From: Lachnospiraceae bacterium
GTDB lineage: Bacteria > Bacillota > Clostridia > Lachnospirales > Lachnospiraceae
Reading direction: 5' to 3'
Length of the DNA: 64,000 nt
Assembly: GCA_016290615.1 (NCBI GenBank)
Contig: JAEEUS010000006.1
Span: forward strand, 44,152-108,151
The position numbers and the translations under genes were made by a program. The notes under the pieces are model-generated. The model did no database searches. It was not told the DNA's origin and saw only the letters and a program-made list of their open reading frames with translations. Numbering within the stretch: position 1 is the first letter of the stretch; each line of letters opens with the position of its first letter. Positions 1 to 9,130 of this stretch are shown one piece after another.

Positions 1-2479
1 CTTCATCTGTAGCCATTACCATCAGATTTACCTTGCCGTCCGTATCGCTCGCAAGAACGATAACGCCTTCTCCAAGCTTTTCCTTTAACTGATCACCAAG
101 ATCTCTTAAAGCATTCATGTCAACACCGCTTAACTTCTTGGCTAAAAGCTTAACTCCCTTTACATCAGCCACTTCATCTGTAACATCACCGAGCGCTTCT
201 TTTGCAGCCTTTGCCTTAAGGCTTTCTATCTCGGATGATAGTTCCTTGATCTGAGTCATCATGTTTCCGAGTCTCTCCAAAAGATTCGAAGGAGTTGACT
301 TAACGATCGATGCAGCCTCATTCAGCTCGTTTTCAAGCTTTTTGTAGTATTCGTTAACGTTTGCTGCAGTAATAGCCTCAATACGTCTTACACCGGCAGC
401 TACGCCGCTTTCTGATACGATCTTGAAGTTCTGGATCTGTCCCGTATGAGCAACGTGAGTTCCGCCGCAGAGCTCCTTTGAGAAATCCCCCATTCCTACG
501 ACTCTTACGGTGTCTCCGTACTTTTCGCCAAACAGAGCCATAGCACCGCTGTTTTTAGCTTCATCTATGCTCATTACCTTTGTTTCAACATTAAGATCTT
601 CAGCGATCTTTTCATTTACAATGGATTCGATTTTGTCAATCTCTTCCTTGGTAACAGCTCTGTCACAAGAAAAGTCGAAACGTGTTCTTTCCGCATCCTG
701 ATAAGATCCGGCCTGGTGAACATCATCACCCAGCACTACCTGCAGAGCCTTCTGAAGAAGGTGCGTAGCGGAATGATTCTTGCAGATGCTCGCTCTTCTT
801 GTACTATCAACCTTAAGAGTTGCATCGTCTGAAGATGAGATTCTCCCCTTTGTAACAACACCGATATGAGCGACTCTGTTACCCTTAAGCTTTATGACAT
901 CTTCTACCTTGAAGCTTCCGTTTGCTGTCTCAATAATTCCTGTATCAGCGCACTGACCACCCATCGTAGCATAGAAAGGTGTCTTGTAAGTGACTATTGT
1001 TCCTGCCATACCTTCTTCAAGGCAGTCAACCATAGCATTATCATCAGCCAGGCCAGCTATCTTGCTTGTATCAGTCAGTTTATCATAGCCTGTAAACTCG
1101 CTTACAACATCATCTGAAAGTGATGCAAATACATCGGCATCAGCAGTAAGTTTTGCTGAGAAGTTCTGATTTTCTCTGGCCTTCTGCTTTGCTGCCTCCA
1201 TAGCCTTGTTAAATCCGTCCTCATCAACTTTAAGTCCCTCTTCCTGAGCCATCTCAACAGTAAGCTCGATCGGGAATCCGAATGTATCATAAAGATAGAA
1301 AGCAGAATCTCCATCGATGGCACCGCTCTTTTTCTTTTCATCAAGGATCTTCTTAAACTCCTTCATGCCGTTTTCAAGAGTGCTCTCAAATCTAACAATC
1401 TCTTTATCAAGTTCCTTTAAGATGAACTCACGGTTCTTTTTAAGAAGCGGATATGAATCATCATATACTTCATCAATATATATCTTTGCAACTCCCAGCA
1501 GTGCATCTTTGCTCATTGAGAGTGTACGTCCGTGTCTTACTGCTCTTCTGATGAGACGTCTTAATACATAACCTGCGCCCGCATTTGAAGGCAAAAGCTT
1601 TGCTTCATCACCAATGAGCATAACGCTTGTACGCATATGGTCAGCAAGTATCCTCATGGATCTTGTAAGCTTTTCATCCTCATCATACTTTGATCCAGAT
1701 GCTTTTTCGATATATGCAATAGCACCTGCGAACAGGTCAGTCTTATAAACGTCCTTGGTACCATTCAAAAATGCAAGATTTCTCTCAAGTCCCCATCCGG
1801 TATCAACATTCTTCTGCTTAAGAGGTGTTAGATGTCCGTCATGATGCTTTTCATACTGCATGAAAACATCATTGCCAAGCTCAGTGTATTTTCCGCATGA
1901 GCATCCAGGGCCGCAGTTTGGTCCGCAATCCGGAACATCAGCTATATAGAACATCTCACTGTCAGGGCCGCAGGGACCATACTCAAGTCCCCACCAGTTA
2001 TCCTCGGCAGGAAGATAATATATATTTTCCTTCTTGAATCCAGAAGCTATTCTGAATTGAGCACCTTCCTCATCTCTGGGAGCATTCTCATCGCCCTCAA
2101 ATACAGTAGCTGCAAGATGATCGGCATCAAATCCGAAAACCTCTGTAAGGAGCTCATAGCTCCATTTGCAGCGATCTTCCTTGAAATAATCTCCAAGGCT
2201 CCAGCTTCCCATCATCTCAAAGAATGTAACGTGGCTCTTATCACCAACCGAATCGATATCATTTGTTCTTACACAGCCCTGTACATTGCAAAGCCTTGTT
2301 CCCAAAGGATGTTTCTCTCCAAGAAGATAAGGCATAAGGGGCTGCATTCCTGCAACATTGAACAGAACTCCTGTGGAACCGTCGGAAACGAGCGATACCG
2401 CACCTACATCCACATGTCCTCTCTGTATATAAAAGTCCTTCCAGATCTTTCTTAATTCTTTTGAAGTAAACTGTCTCAT
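1..2479 (-). CDS. alaS: Alanyl-tRNA synthetase, C-terminus cut off by window edge
   Basis: Attaches alanine to tRNA-Ala and edits mischarged tRNA in the cytoplasm. The reading frame runs open from the left edge to an ATG at 2477-2479, giving about 826 residues; the family is usually near 870-880, so only a short C-terminal piece is missing. It starts MRQFTSKELRKIWKDFY and carries the class II catalytic core (FEMMGSWSLGDYFKED; GAGYVLRRLIRRAVRHG). The editing domain has the zinc-binding HSATHLL histidines and the later CGGTH cysteine/histidine pair. The ribosome site GAAAGGAC lies about 7 bases before the ATG. A perfect consensus promoter sits just upstream (2521-2549). The leader is too short for a T-box. 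Identification is certain from motifs. Confidence 0.97.
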   Translation of the reverse strand, partial: MRQFTSKELRKIWKDFYIQRGHVDVGAVSLVSDGSTGVLFNVAGMQPLMPYLLGEKHPLGTRLCNVQGCVRTNDIDSVGDKSHVTFFEMMGSWSLGDYFKEDRCKWSYELLTEVFGFDADHLAATVFEGDENAPRDEEGAQFRIASGFKKENIYYLPAEDNWWGLEYGPCGPDSEMFYIADVPDCGPNCGPGCSCGKYTELGNDVFMQYEKHHDGHLTPLKQKNVDTGWGLERNLAFLNGTKDVYKTDLFAGAIAYIEKASGSKYDEDEKLTRSMRILADHMRTSVMLIGDEAKLLPSNAGAGYVLRRLIRRAVRHGRTLSMSKDALLGVAKIYIDEVYDDSYPLLKKNREFILKELDKEIVRFESTLENGMKEFKKILDEKKKSGAIDGDSAFYLYDTFGFPIELTVEMAQEEGLKVDEDGFNKAMEAAKQKARENQNFSAKLTADADVFASLSDDVVSEFTGYDKLTDTSKIAGLADDNAMVDCLEEGMAGTIVTYKTPFYATMGGQCADTGIIETANGSFKVEDVIKLKGNRVAHIGVVTKGRISSSDDATLKVDSTRRASICKNHSATHLLQKALQVVLGDDVHQAGSYQDAERTRFDFSCDRAVTKEEIDKIESIVNEKIAEDLNVETKVMSIDEAKNSGAMALFGEKYGDTVRVVGMGDFSKELCGGTHVAHTGQIQNFKIVSESGVAAGVRRIEAITAANVNEYYKKLENELNEAASIVKSTPSNLLERLGNMMTQIKELSSEIESLKAKAAKEALGDVTDEVADVKGVKLLAKKLSGVDMNALRDLGDQLKEKLGEGVIVLASDTDGKVNLMVMATDE

Positions 2480-2520
2480 AACAAAATGTCCTTTCAAAAA
2501 CCTTAATTTACGTCCAATCT

Positions 2521-2549
2521 ATTATAAATATACAGTTTATCCGTGTCAA
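2521..2549 (-). promoter_or_regulatory. Consensus sigma-A promoter of alaS
   Basis: On the minus strand TTGACA (2544-2549) is separated by 17 bases from TATAAT (2521-2526). Both hexamers match consensus exactly. Transcription would begin near 2514, leaving a leader of about 35 bases before the alaS ATG. Confidence 0.85.
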
Positions 2550-2555
2550 ACAGAT

Positions 2556-5048
2556 TTACCCGTGAATATCAGATATCGAACCGTCCTTAAAGATAAATAT
2601 AGCTCTTACATCAGTCTGCCCCTTAAGATATTCCTCTGCCCCGTCATAACCCATACATAACAATGCAGTCGAAAGAGCATCAGCCTTCATCGAATCCCTG
2701 CACACAATAGTTACAGATGCAATATTATTCTCTGCCGGAAAACCGGTCTTTGTATCAATGATATGATGATATATTCGGCCGTTTCTTTCAAAGTATCTCT
2801 CATAAATACCGGAAGTAACAACACTCGTCTCTCCAACATTTACCGTTGTCGCAGTGATTCCCTGTGCTTCAAACGGTTTCTGAATTCCTATCTTGTATCC
2901 TTTGCCCTGTTTGTTGCCGATACAGGTGATATTTCCTCCAAGCGATATGACCGCTTCAGAACATCCGCATCCGCATAAAAAAGTCCTGAGCTCATCCGCG
3001 ATATATCCCTTGGCTATTCCTCCCAGATCCAGCATAAGATCTTCATCATTTATTCTGATCAGATACTCCATATCATTGTTATCTGATGAAGCCTTTCTGG
3101 TAAATACTTCTATTTTTGAATGATCAGTATGATTTAGAGCATCAGTTATAAGATCATGATCAGGTATTACCTTTTCATCATTCTTAAAATCCCAGAGATC
3201 GATAACGCTTCCGAGTGCCGGATTAAAGCTCTCCTGCGTTTCATTAGCATATCTTATCGCGTATCTTAAGACATTGTACATATCCTCGGAAATAATCGCC
3301 GTAAATGCATCTTCTCCTTCAAGACCGCCTATTCTGTGATTGATCCTATACAATTCACTATTCTCATCGGTCTTGCTGAATATAAGCTCGTATTCTCTGC
3401 ATTTATCCAGTGCTGCATCAAGAACATCTGCGGGAGTTTCATCAAAAACCTTTATGTTTATATATGTATCAAAGAATATGCCTGATACGCTGTCCTTCTT
3501 ATTCTTTCCCGCTTTGTCCTTGCGCATTAAATATTCATAGAAAAGCTTTCCGTCAGTATCGTAAGTAAAGTAGTTATAGATAAGATCTATTCCTTCATCG
3601 GAATACCTGTCAGCATAACGGCCAAGTGTGCCATATACATCCAGCGTACCGCCGTCTTTTATACCGTAATCTACAATATCCCTTATCTCCATAACGGGAT
3701 ACCACATGCCTATCAGAAGTGTAAATATGATGATACCGCTCCTTAGTCCGTATTCTCTTGTCTCCTTTTTCTTGTTGAGTGTTTCAATAACATATGTCAT
3801 CAAAAAGAAAAGCGCCGGAATTGATGCACCCATGACAAGATCATTGTAAAGCCCCATCGAGAATATGGGCAAAACTGTCAGGAAAGCAATGACTGTATAG
3901 TAAAGAATGTTGTTTTTCTGTTCTTTATATACGCATATGGCATAGATACCGAACATAAAGAAGTCAAAAACAAGGATAATGAATATAGAATTGATATTTA
4001 TATCATGAACTCTAAGTCTAAGTGCTGAAGGTTTATCAACCTGCAGATAGCCTAAAAAGTATGCGATGAATACAAATCCCATAGTCAGAAATGCGCCGAA
4101 ATTCTCAAAGCCAAAGATTTCCTTTATAGTCTTTTTTCTTTCCTTGGAATCCAAAACCTCATATACAGCAAGGCTGATCGCAGCAAGCGCGAGAAACAGA
4201 ACGCTGAATGTTCCGTACATTAAAACCGGTGCTATCAGTATGACATAGTATCTCACTCTCTTCTTATGCATGAGAAACAGCATGCTTATGAGCCATATGA
4301 CTATTACCTGAGGATATGTCCATCGAAGCATAACAAAATTGCTTCGATACTGAAGATGAAAATCCCTGCACAAAAGCCAGTGATGAGCTCCGACCGAATA
4401 CATGTCATCTTTGTATATTCCTGAAAGGACACTCTGAGCAAGTATCAAAGCTCCGCAGAAAAAGAACATGATAATCAGAGTACGTATCTGTTTTAACTTG
4501 GTATTTGATCTGGTGAGTCTGATAAGATTCAGATATGCAATGTAGAGGCCAAATGCGCCCCATACTGACATTGCTATGGCGGAAATATTAAATCCAAAAT
4601 TAACATCATTGCTTATACTTCCAAATATCGAAGCACCGATCTTGCCTATCAGAGTCGGTATCATGTACTGTCCGATGTAATATGTCAGAAGAGCTTTTTC
4701 ATTTTCCGTATATATAACAGGCCATGACATATCAGTAAGGTCATGAAGCAGTGCATTGTGCTTTCCCCAGTCACCTGCCTGGATGAATATGCCTCCAAAG
4801 CCCATTATTATGCAAAGAGCAATGATTATAACAAGACTAATGGCAAGAATTACAGGTGATATTGTTACTGTTTCCTTGATATCATCATCTATGCGATATG
4901 AATCATACATATGCTTTAGGATGTACCCGCATACGCCAAATGTTATCAGCCACACATACCATGCGCAGAATCCGAGCATAAAGATTGCCAGCGGCAGATA
5001 TATATATATTAAAGTTGTAAGCAATAGATTTTTACTGTTTGTCTTCAT
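2556..5048 (-). CDS. GT-C-like polytopic membrane protein fused to an ApbE (FAD:protein FMN transferase) domain
   Basis: An 830-residue fusion. Residues 1 to about 500 are strongly hydrophobic with around ten or more membrane segments. A polar loop after the second or third helix (GDWGKHNALLHDL, then WPVIY and LLTYYIGQY) resembles the first outer loop of GT-C glycosyltransferases. From about residue 520 to the end it is an ApbE domain: FFDTYINIKVFDE at its start, LDLGGIAKGYIADE, the GGN segment, and HHIIDTKTGFP near the end (Asp/Thr metal and FMN region). ApbE enzymes transfer FMN from FAD to a Thr/Ser on exported redox proteins such as RnfG. The start codon overlaps the upstream stop by one base (TAATG), so translation is probably coupled to the DUF2298 gene. 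The ApbE part is sure; the N-terminal function is inferred. ApbE is normally a separate lipoprotein, so this fusion is unusual. Confidence 0.8.
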   Translation of the reverse strand: MKTNSKNLLLTTLIYIYLPLAIFMLGFCAWYVWLITFGVCGYILKHMYDSYRIDDDIKETVTISPVILAISLVIIIALCIIMGFGGIFIQAGDWGKHNALLHDLTDMSWPVIYTENEKALLTYYIGQYMIPTLIGKIGASIFGSISNDVNFGFNISAIAMSVWGAFGLYIAYLNLIRLTRSNTKLKQIRTLIIMFFFCGALILAQSVLSGIYKDDMYSVGAHHWLLCRDFHLQYRSNFVMLRWTYPQVIVIWLISMLFLMHKKRVRYYVILIAPVLMYGTFSVLFLALAAISLAVYEVLDSKERKKTIKEIFGFENFGAFLTMGFVFIAYFLGYLQVDKPSALRLRVHDININSIFIILVFDFFMFGIYAICVYKEQKNNILYYTVIAFLTVLPIFSMGLYNDLVMGASIPALFFLMTYVIETLNKKKETREYGLRSGIIIFTLLIGMWYPVMEIRDIVDYGIKDGGTLDVYGTLGRYADRYSDEGIDLIYNYFTYDTDGKLFYEYLMRKDKAGKNKKDSVSGIFFDTYINIKVFDETPADVLDAALDKCREYELIFSKTDENSELYRINHRIGGLEGEDAFTAIISEDMYNVLRYAIRYANETQESFNPALGSVIDLWDFKNDEKVIPDHDLITDALNHTDHSKIEVFTRKASSDNNDMEYLIRINDEDLMLDLGGIAKGYIADELRTFLCGCGCSEAVISLGGNITCIGNKQGKGYKIGIQKPFEAQGITATTVNVGETSVVTSGIYERYFERNGRIYHHIIDTKTGFPAENNIASVTIVCRDSMKADALSTALLCMGYDGAEEYLKGQTDVRAIFIFKDGSISDIHG

Positions 5049-7165
5049 TACTTATTTATCTTTATTATCTCAACCAGCTGCCCGTCTGCATTAGCCGCAC
5101 AATAAACAACTTCACCCATAGATTCAAGAATGCCGTTTTGAACGATCTCGAATCTCTCATATTCCTTCGTGCCTATAAAGATGTAATCAACTCCATACTG
5201 TTTTAAGGTATTTCGGGTTACATTTTCATCCTCTCCGGTATAAATATTCTCTACATCGATCCTTCTCATTTCCATATATGAGTGTGAATCATGCCAGAGC
5301 CATTCATGTGTATGCCATCCAAGTATCGTAGGATATCCTGTAAGCACAGAAACCCTGCATGTATTGGTATAGCTGTCTCCATCCGCTTCAAGTACTATCG
5401 GCTGTTTCTTGTCAGTATGTTCTACAATGTTGATCAGCGCTTCTATAGCCGGCATATCTGCAGAGTTCATTTCCCTTATCGTCTTGGCTGCATCAAATCC
5501 GCCATAGTTTTCTTTTTTTAGACTGCTGATCCATGACTTTGTTGCGGTTATAGGATAACCTAGCGTCATAAGCTGAAGAACGATCAGTATAACAGCTGTT
5601 CTTTTGTACAGATAAGCCTTATATCCTTCTTCTTTGCTTCCTTCCTTAAAGAAGGTGTTTATTATGATCCCGGAGCAAACCCCATACATAATGAATGCTT
5701 CATATCCCAGCTTGAACATTGTGTTTGCACGTGGATATGCGTTTATATAGATATCCTTTACAAATATGAATTCAGGTATGATTATAAGTCCTGTCGCACA
5801 AAGGCAGAGCATAAGAGTATAAAGTCTGCGATTATCTAGAGTCTTCTTTCTTATCAACAGAACAATGAATAATGCCGACATTGCAACGGGAAGACCCCAT
5901 AAAAGAACGAGCTGATGAATCAGCGATCTTCTCTCTACAATACCGATACCCTCTACCATCTTGTTGAACTTCAGATTAAATATCAGCGAAACAGCTACCT
6001 GAACAAGCATTATGAATATTCCTGATAATGCAACATATCCAAAAAGCTTTTTTCTAAGTCCGATAGCACTCATCATGCCAAACAGTATAATGCTCCCGGA
6101 AACCACATAGTATATGGGGAAATCCCAGTAATTTGACATGGCGCTAATACCCAGTAGGAAACCTATTAGAATAAAATATGGATTGCAGCATTCCTTAAGC
6201 AGTTTAACTTCGCCACTGAATCTGTTCTTTATGTCCTTAAGATATGCCCAAAGTATGCTTAAAATGACTATTACCACGAGGATATTTACAACATGAGCAT
6301 GCAAATCTCCTACTATGAAGGAATATGAAGGGAATTCATGTATAGTCCTGTCTGTAGTCACTTCGGGAACATATCCTATATAACGGGTCGAATCAGCAAA
6401 CCAGTAGCTTGGCTTTTCTCCTTCAAGCTGAAGAATATCCCACAGCATCGGAACTATCTTTGCAAATACGACATAGTGGAAGTTCCCTGCAAATACAACA
6501 ACTGCAGATGATAAGAGCGAAGCCAGTCTTGACTCGGTAATATCCCTAACTAGCATGTAAACCGCAACAGTTGCCCATGCAGCAATAAAAAACAGTCCGA
6601 ATGTATAACCGTATTCGACCGGTATGCATGCTATCCTTGTCATATACGTGATTATATACTGACCGAAATAGTAGTAATTTAAATATTCACCGCCAGCCCA
6701 CATATCAAGAGGCGGCATGTAATCAGTCTTGTACATACTCATCATGAATCCAAGATCCATCATCCTCTCGGTATCTGTTGCCGGTATTCTGTGAGCAAAT
6801 ATCCAGTTAAGAACAAAAAACAGGACCGCAAATGCTCCAGTAGAAATGAGCATAGCGTTCCTGTGCTGTTTCAGATAGTCAATAAAGCCATCGACCTTCT
6901 TGGTATATATTTCAAAAAAAACAGACGCATACAATACCCCTGCTGTCAGTATCAGACATATAAAGCATGATAAGGTGGTAAACTTTAAAAAATGAATAGA
7001 TGAGAAGAACCACATAACATATCCGCTTATGTACAGGCCCAGAGAAGCAGAGATCATTATCCCGCCGTCCTTGAATCTGTTAAAAAGCCGATATGATATA
7101 GGAAGAGCACATATCATCAGCGCAAAAAAAGCCATATAAAACTGAATCATGTATCTTATATCCAC
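5048..7165 (-). CDS. DUF2298 (YYY-type) large membrane protein
   Basis: A 705-residue membrane protein with roughly 12-14 hydrophobic segments. It matches the DUF2298 family by its loop signatures: GGEYLNYYYFGQYI near residue 165 and HEFPSYSFIVGDLHAHV near 280, the latter typical of this family. These proteins have GT-C-like topology but their reaction is unproven. The start is GTG at 7163-7165, chosen because AAGGGGGT lies about 7 bases upstream; an in-frame ATG five codons later lacks this. It is followed with one-base overlap by the ApbE fusion gene, whose N-terminal loop is similar, suggesting the two membrane proteins act together, perhaps in envelope glycosylation (inference). Confidence 0.85.
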   Translation of the reverse strand: MDIRYMIQFYMAFFALMICALPISYRLFNRFKDGGIMISASLGLYISGYVMWFFSSIHFLKFTTLSCFICLILTAGVLYASVFFEIYTKKVDGFIDYLKQHRNAMLISTGAFAVLFFVLNWIFAHRIPATDTERMMDLGFMMSMYKTDYMPPLDMWAGGEYLNYYYFGQYIITYMTRIACIPVEYGYTFGLFFIAAWATVAVYMLVRDITESRLASLLSSAVVVFAGNFHYVVFAKIVPMLWDILQLEGEKPSYWFADSTRYIGYVPEVTTDRTIHEFPSYSFIVGDLHAHVVNILVVIVILSILWAYLKDIKNRFSGEVKLLKECCNPYFILIGFLLGISAMSNYWDFPIYYVVSGSIILFGMMSAIGLRKKLFGYVALSGIFIMLVQVAVSLIFNLKFNKMVEGIGIVERRSLIHQLVLLWGLPVAMSALFIVLLIRKKTLDNRRLYTLMLCLCATGLIIIPEFIFVKDIYINAYPRANTMFKLGYEAFIMYGVCSGIIINTFFKEGSKEEGYKAYLYKRTAVILIVLQLMTLGYPITATKSWISSLKKENYGGFDAAKTIREMNSADMPAIEALINIVEHTDKKQPIVLEADGDSYTNTCRVSVLTGYPTILGWHTHEWLWHDSHSYMEMRRIDVENIYTGEDENVTRNTLKQYGVDYIFIGTKEYERFEIVQNGILESMGEVVYCAANADGQLVEIIKINK

Positions 7166-7193
7166 TTGCCTACCCCCTTAATATCCTGTATAA

Positions 7194-7724
7194 CTAGCCT
7201 GCTATCCCAAACAATGCAGCATAACCGAATGCGCATGCTACGCTAACTATTATCCCTGCAAGAGCGACTCCGCATATAACAGCAGTTATACTCTCCTTGA
7301 ACTTCATATCAAGTATCGATGCAGCAAGTGTTCCAGTCCACGCTCCTGTTCCCGGAAGCGGTATTCCTACAAAAAGCATTAGTGCGACAAAAAGGCCGCT
7401 TCCCGCTTTAGCCTGAAGCTTCTCTCCTCCCTTATGTCCCTTTTCAAGACAGAAAGTGAAAAATTTTCCGATGATAGGCTTATCTGCTCCCCACTCGAGC
7501 ACTTTTCTTGCAAAGAAAAAGATTATCGGAACAGGTATCATATTTCCAACAGCGATTATCACATAGCTTAAAGCCAGATTAAAGCTAGGATCACCGGCTT
7601 TGAATATATATGCAAAAGGTAGAGCTCCTCTAAGCTCTATAAGAGGCACCATGGATACAAAAAACACAAACATGTATTTATATCCTGTTGCGAGCTGATT
7701 AACTGTTTCAACAAGATTTGACAT
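7194..7724 (-). CDS. Small multidrug-export family membrane protein (COG2426)
   Basis: A 176-residue integral membrane protein with about four or five hydrophobic segments. The N-terminal VPLIELRGALPFA and the central FVGIPLPGTGAWTG are hallmarks of the Sm_multidrug_ex family (PF06695). Despite the family name a transport function is weakly supported. A ribosome site AAAGGA precedes the ATG. It lies 28 bases before the DUF2298 gene and 18 bases after the PAP2-type gene, so all three are probably co-transcribed. Confidence 0.85.
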   Translation of the reverse strand: MSNLVETVNQLATGYKYMFVFFVSMVPLIELRGALPFAYIFKAGDPSFNLALSYVIIAVGNMIPVPIIFFFARKVLEWGADKPIIGKFFTFCLEKGHKGGEKLQAKAGSGLFVALMLFVGIPLPGTGAWTGTLAASILDMKFKESITAVICGVALAGIIVSVACAFGYAALFGIAG

Positions 7725-7742
7725 AGATTTATTTTCCTTTGA

Positions 7743-8201
7743 TTAAATATAGAGTACAACTAAAACGGCTACCACTATTCCTGTGATAGCACCCACGAGA
7801 ACCTGTAAAGGCGTATGTCCGACAAGTTCCTTTAAACGTTCCTCAGGTGATACATTCTTGCCCATCTTCTGGAACACTTCGATCATATCGTTTAAGACTT
7901 TGCCCTGACGTCCTGTTTCCATACGTACATTCATCGCATCATACATGACGATCATGGCCAGGACGAACGTTACAGCAAACTCTATGCTGCTTCCGCCGTA
8001 TATCATTCCCGTTGCTGTCGCTAGACCGCATACCGTGGCTGAATGTGAGCTTGGCATACCTCCGCCTCCACACATGCGCTCCAGTTTTAATTCCTTATTG
8101 ACGATCAGATAGATGATCGTCTTGCTTATCTGTGCAACTGTCCACCCAAGCAGACCTGCCACTAAAGCTTTGTTTGCAACCATCTGCCTTAAAAATTCCA
8201 T
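7743..8201 (-). CDS. Divergent PAP2 family membrane protein (DUF212)
   Basis: A 152-residue membrane protein of the DUF212 family (PF02681), distantly related to PAP2 phosphatases. The diagnostic GGMPSSHSATVCGLA stretch, with the Ser-Ser-His of PAP2 motif 2, is near residue 46, followed by a conserved DAMNVRMETGRQ. PAP2 enzymes remove phosphate from lipid pyrophosphates or phosphates; activity of this branch is unproven. GGAAG lies 7 bases before the ATG. The next gene upstream (VanW) ends 12 bases away, consistent with one operon. Confidence 0.85.
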   Translation of the reverse strand: MEFLRQMVANKALVAGLLGWTVAQISKTIIYLIVNKELKLERMCGGGGMPSSHSATVCGLATATGMIYGGSSIEFAVTFVLAMIVMYDAMNVRMETGRQGKVLNDMIEVFQKMGKNVSPEERLKELVGHTPLQVLVGAITGIVVAVLVVLYI

Positions 8202-8213
8202 ATATATACTTCC

Positions 8214-9104
8214 TTAATATCTGCTTATGCTTACTGTAAGTGTGCCGTTATCGGCTACAGCTCCGATAACAATCGCATAATCAAATGTGTTCGTAAATCT
8301 AAGATCCAGAGTATTGCCTGCTATCGTTGCATCCATTCCCTCAGGGATATAAGGTACCTTGAGTGAATGAGGATGTCTCTCTGTTGCAGGAAGTCCCGCA
8401 GAGAGCATCGCCGCATAGAGTGTTGATGAAACCTGACATACACCGCCTCCGATTCCCATTCCATGCTGCTTGTTAATGAATATCGGTGCATTAACATATC
8501 CGTTGGCTGTGGTCCTTGGAAGTATCGTCGCATTAAACGAGAAATCCTCTCCTTTTTTGACTACCACACCGTTTATCCTTGAAGCTGCTACAGCTACATT
8601 GTTAGCTCTAGGTATCTTTGCATCATACTTGGTAGCATAAATGCCAATCACGTTGCCGGGATTAACATTCGCTGTCTTGTTTGCATTATTATTGTTATTA
8701 TTCTTATTGTTTGAATTCTTGCCGGGGAGAGCTATCCTGTTCTCATTTATTCCGAATGCCGCAAAATGCTCATGATATCCGGCCCAGTTGTTGCCGTATG
8801 CTGACTGAAGATCGGGATTATTCTCCTTATATGCCTTTGCGTTGAATACAGCAGAAGCATTTCTTCCTTCACTTACACCGTTGTTTATGTAATGAGCCAA
8901 AAGCTTGTTATAATCATTTCCGTAAACAGCAGCAACATCGGGATTGTTGTCATAGTAATACTGTGAATCAAATACAAGTGCATACTTGCTTATATCACTC
9001 TTTTTTGCAGCCTGAGAACCAAACGGCGTAAGCATTATGCATGCCATGCTCACAAACAGCATAAGAGTGAGCCTTGCGGACCACTCTTTAAACTTTTCTC
9101 CCAT
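8214..9104 (-). CDS. Secreted VanW-family protein with two N-terminal surface repeats
   Basis: An exported protein of 296 residues with a signal peptide (LTLMLFVSMACIML then SQAA). Two roughly 43-residue repeats follow: FDSQYYYDNNPDVAAVYG to GVSEGR, and FNAKAYKENNPDLQSAYG to GINENR. This repeat type is found in Clostridia surface proteins. An Asn-rich linker leads into a VanW domain with the signature GIGGGVCQVSSTLY. VanW proteins occur in vancomycin-resistance and cell-wall loci; their biochemical role is unknown. I chose the ATG at 9104 rather than 9113 because AAAGGA is correctly spaced only for the former. The downstream neighbour is a PAP2-type protein, fitting an envelope function. Confidence 0.85.
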   Translation of the reverse strand: MGEKFKEWSARLTLMLFVSMACIMLTPFGSQAAKKSDISKYALVFDSQYYYDNNPDVAAVYGNDYNKLLAHYINNGVSEGRNASAVFNAKAYKENNPDLQSAYGNNWAGYHEHFAAFGINENRIALPGKNSNNKNNNNNNANKTANVNPGNVIGIYATKYDAKIPRANNVAVAASRINGVVVKKGEDFSFNATILPRTTANGYVNAPIFINKQHGMGIGGGVCQVSSTLYAAMLSAGLPATERHPHSLKVPYIPEGMDATIAGNTLDLRFTNTFDYAIVIGAVADNGTLTVSISRY

Positions 9105-9130
9105 ACCCTTCATCCTTTCAATTTATCAGA

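Noticed and set aside
2057..2455. Plus-strand frame of 132 codons opposite alaS
   Set aside because: alaS motifs on the minus strand account for the region; the frame has no ribosome site and an implausible composition.
2480..2555. T-box riboswitch before alaS
   Set aside because: The leader is about 35 bases; far too short for a T-box.
8660..8715. Microsatellite-like run of ATT/GTT
   Set aside because: Encodes the Asn-rich linker of the VanW protein.
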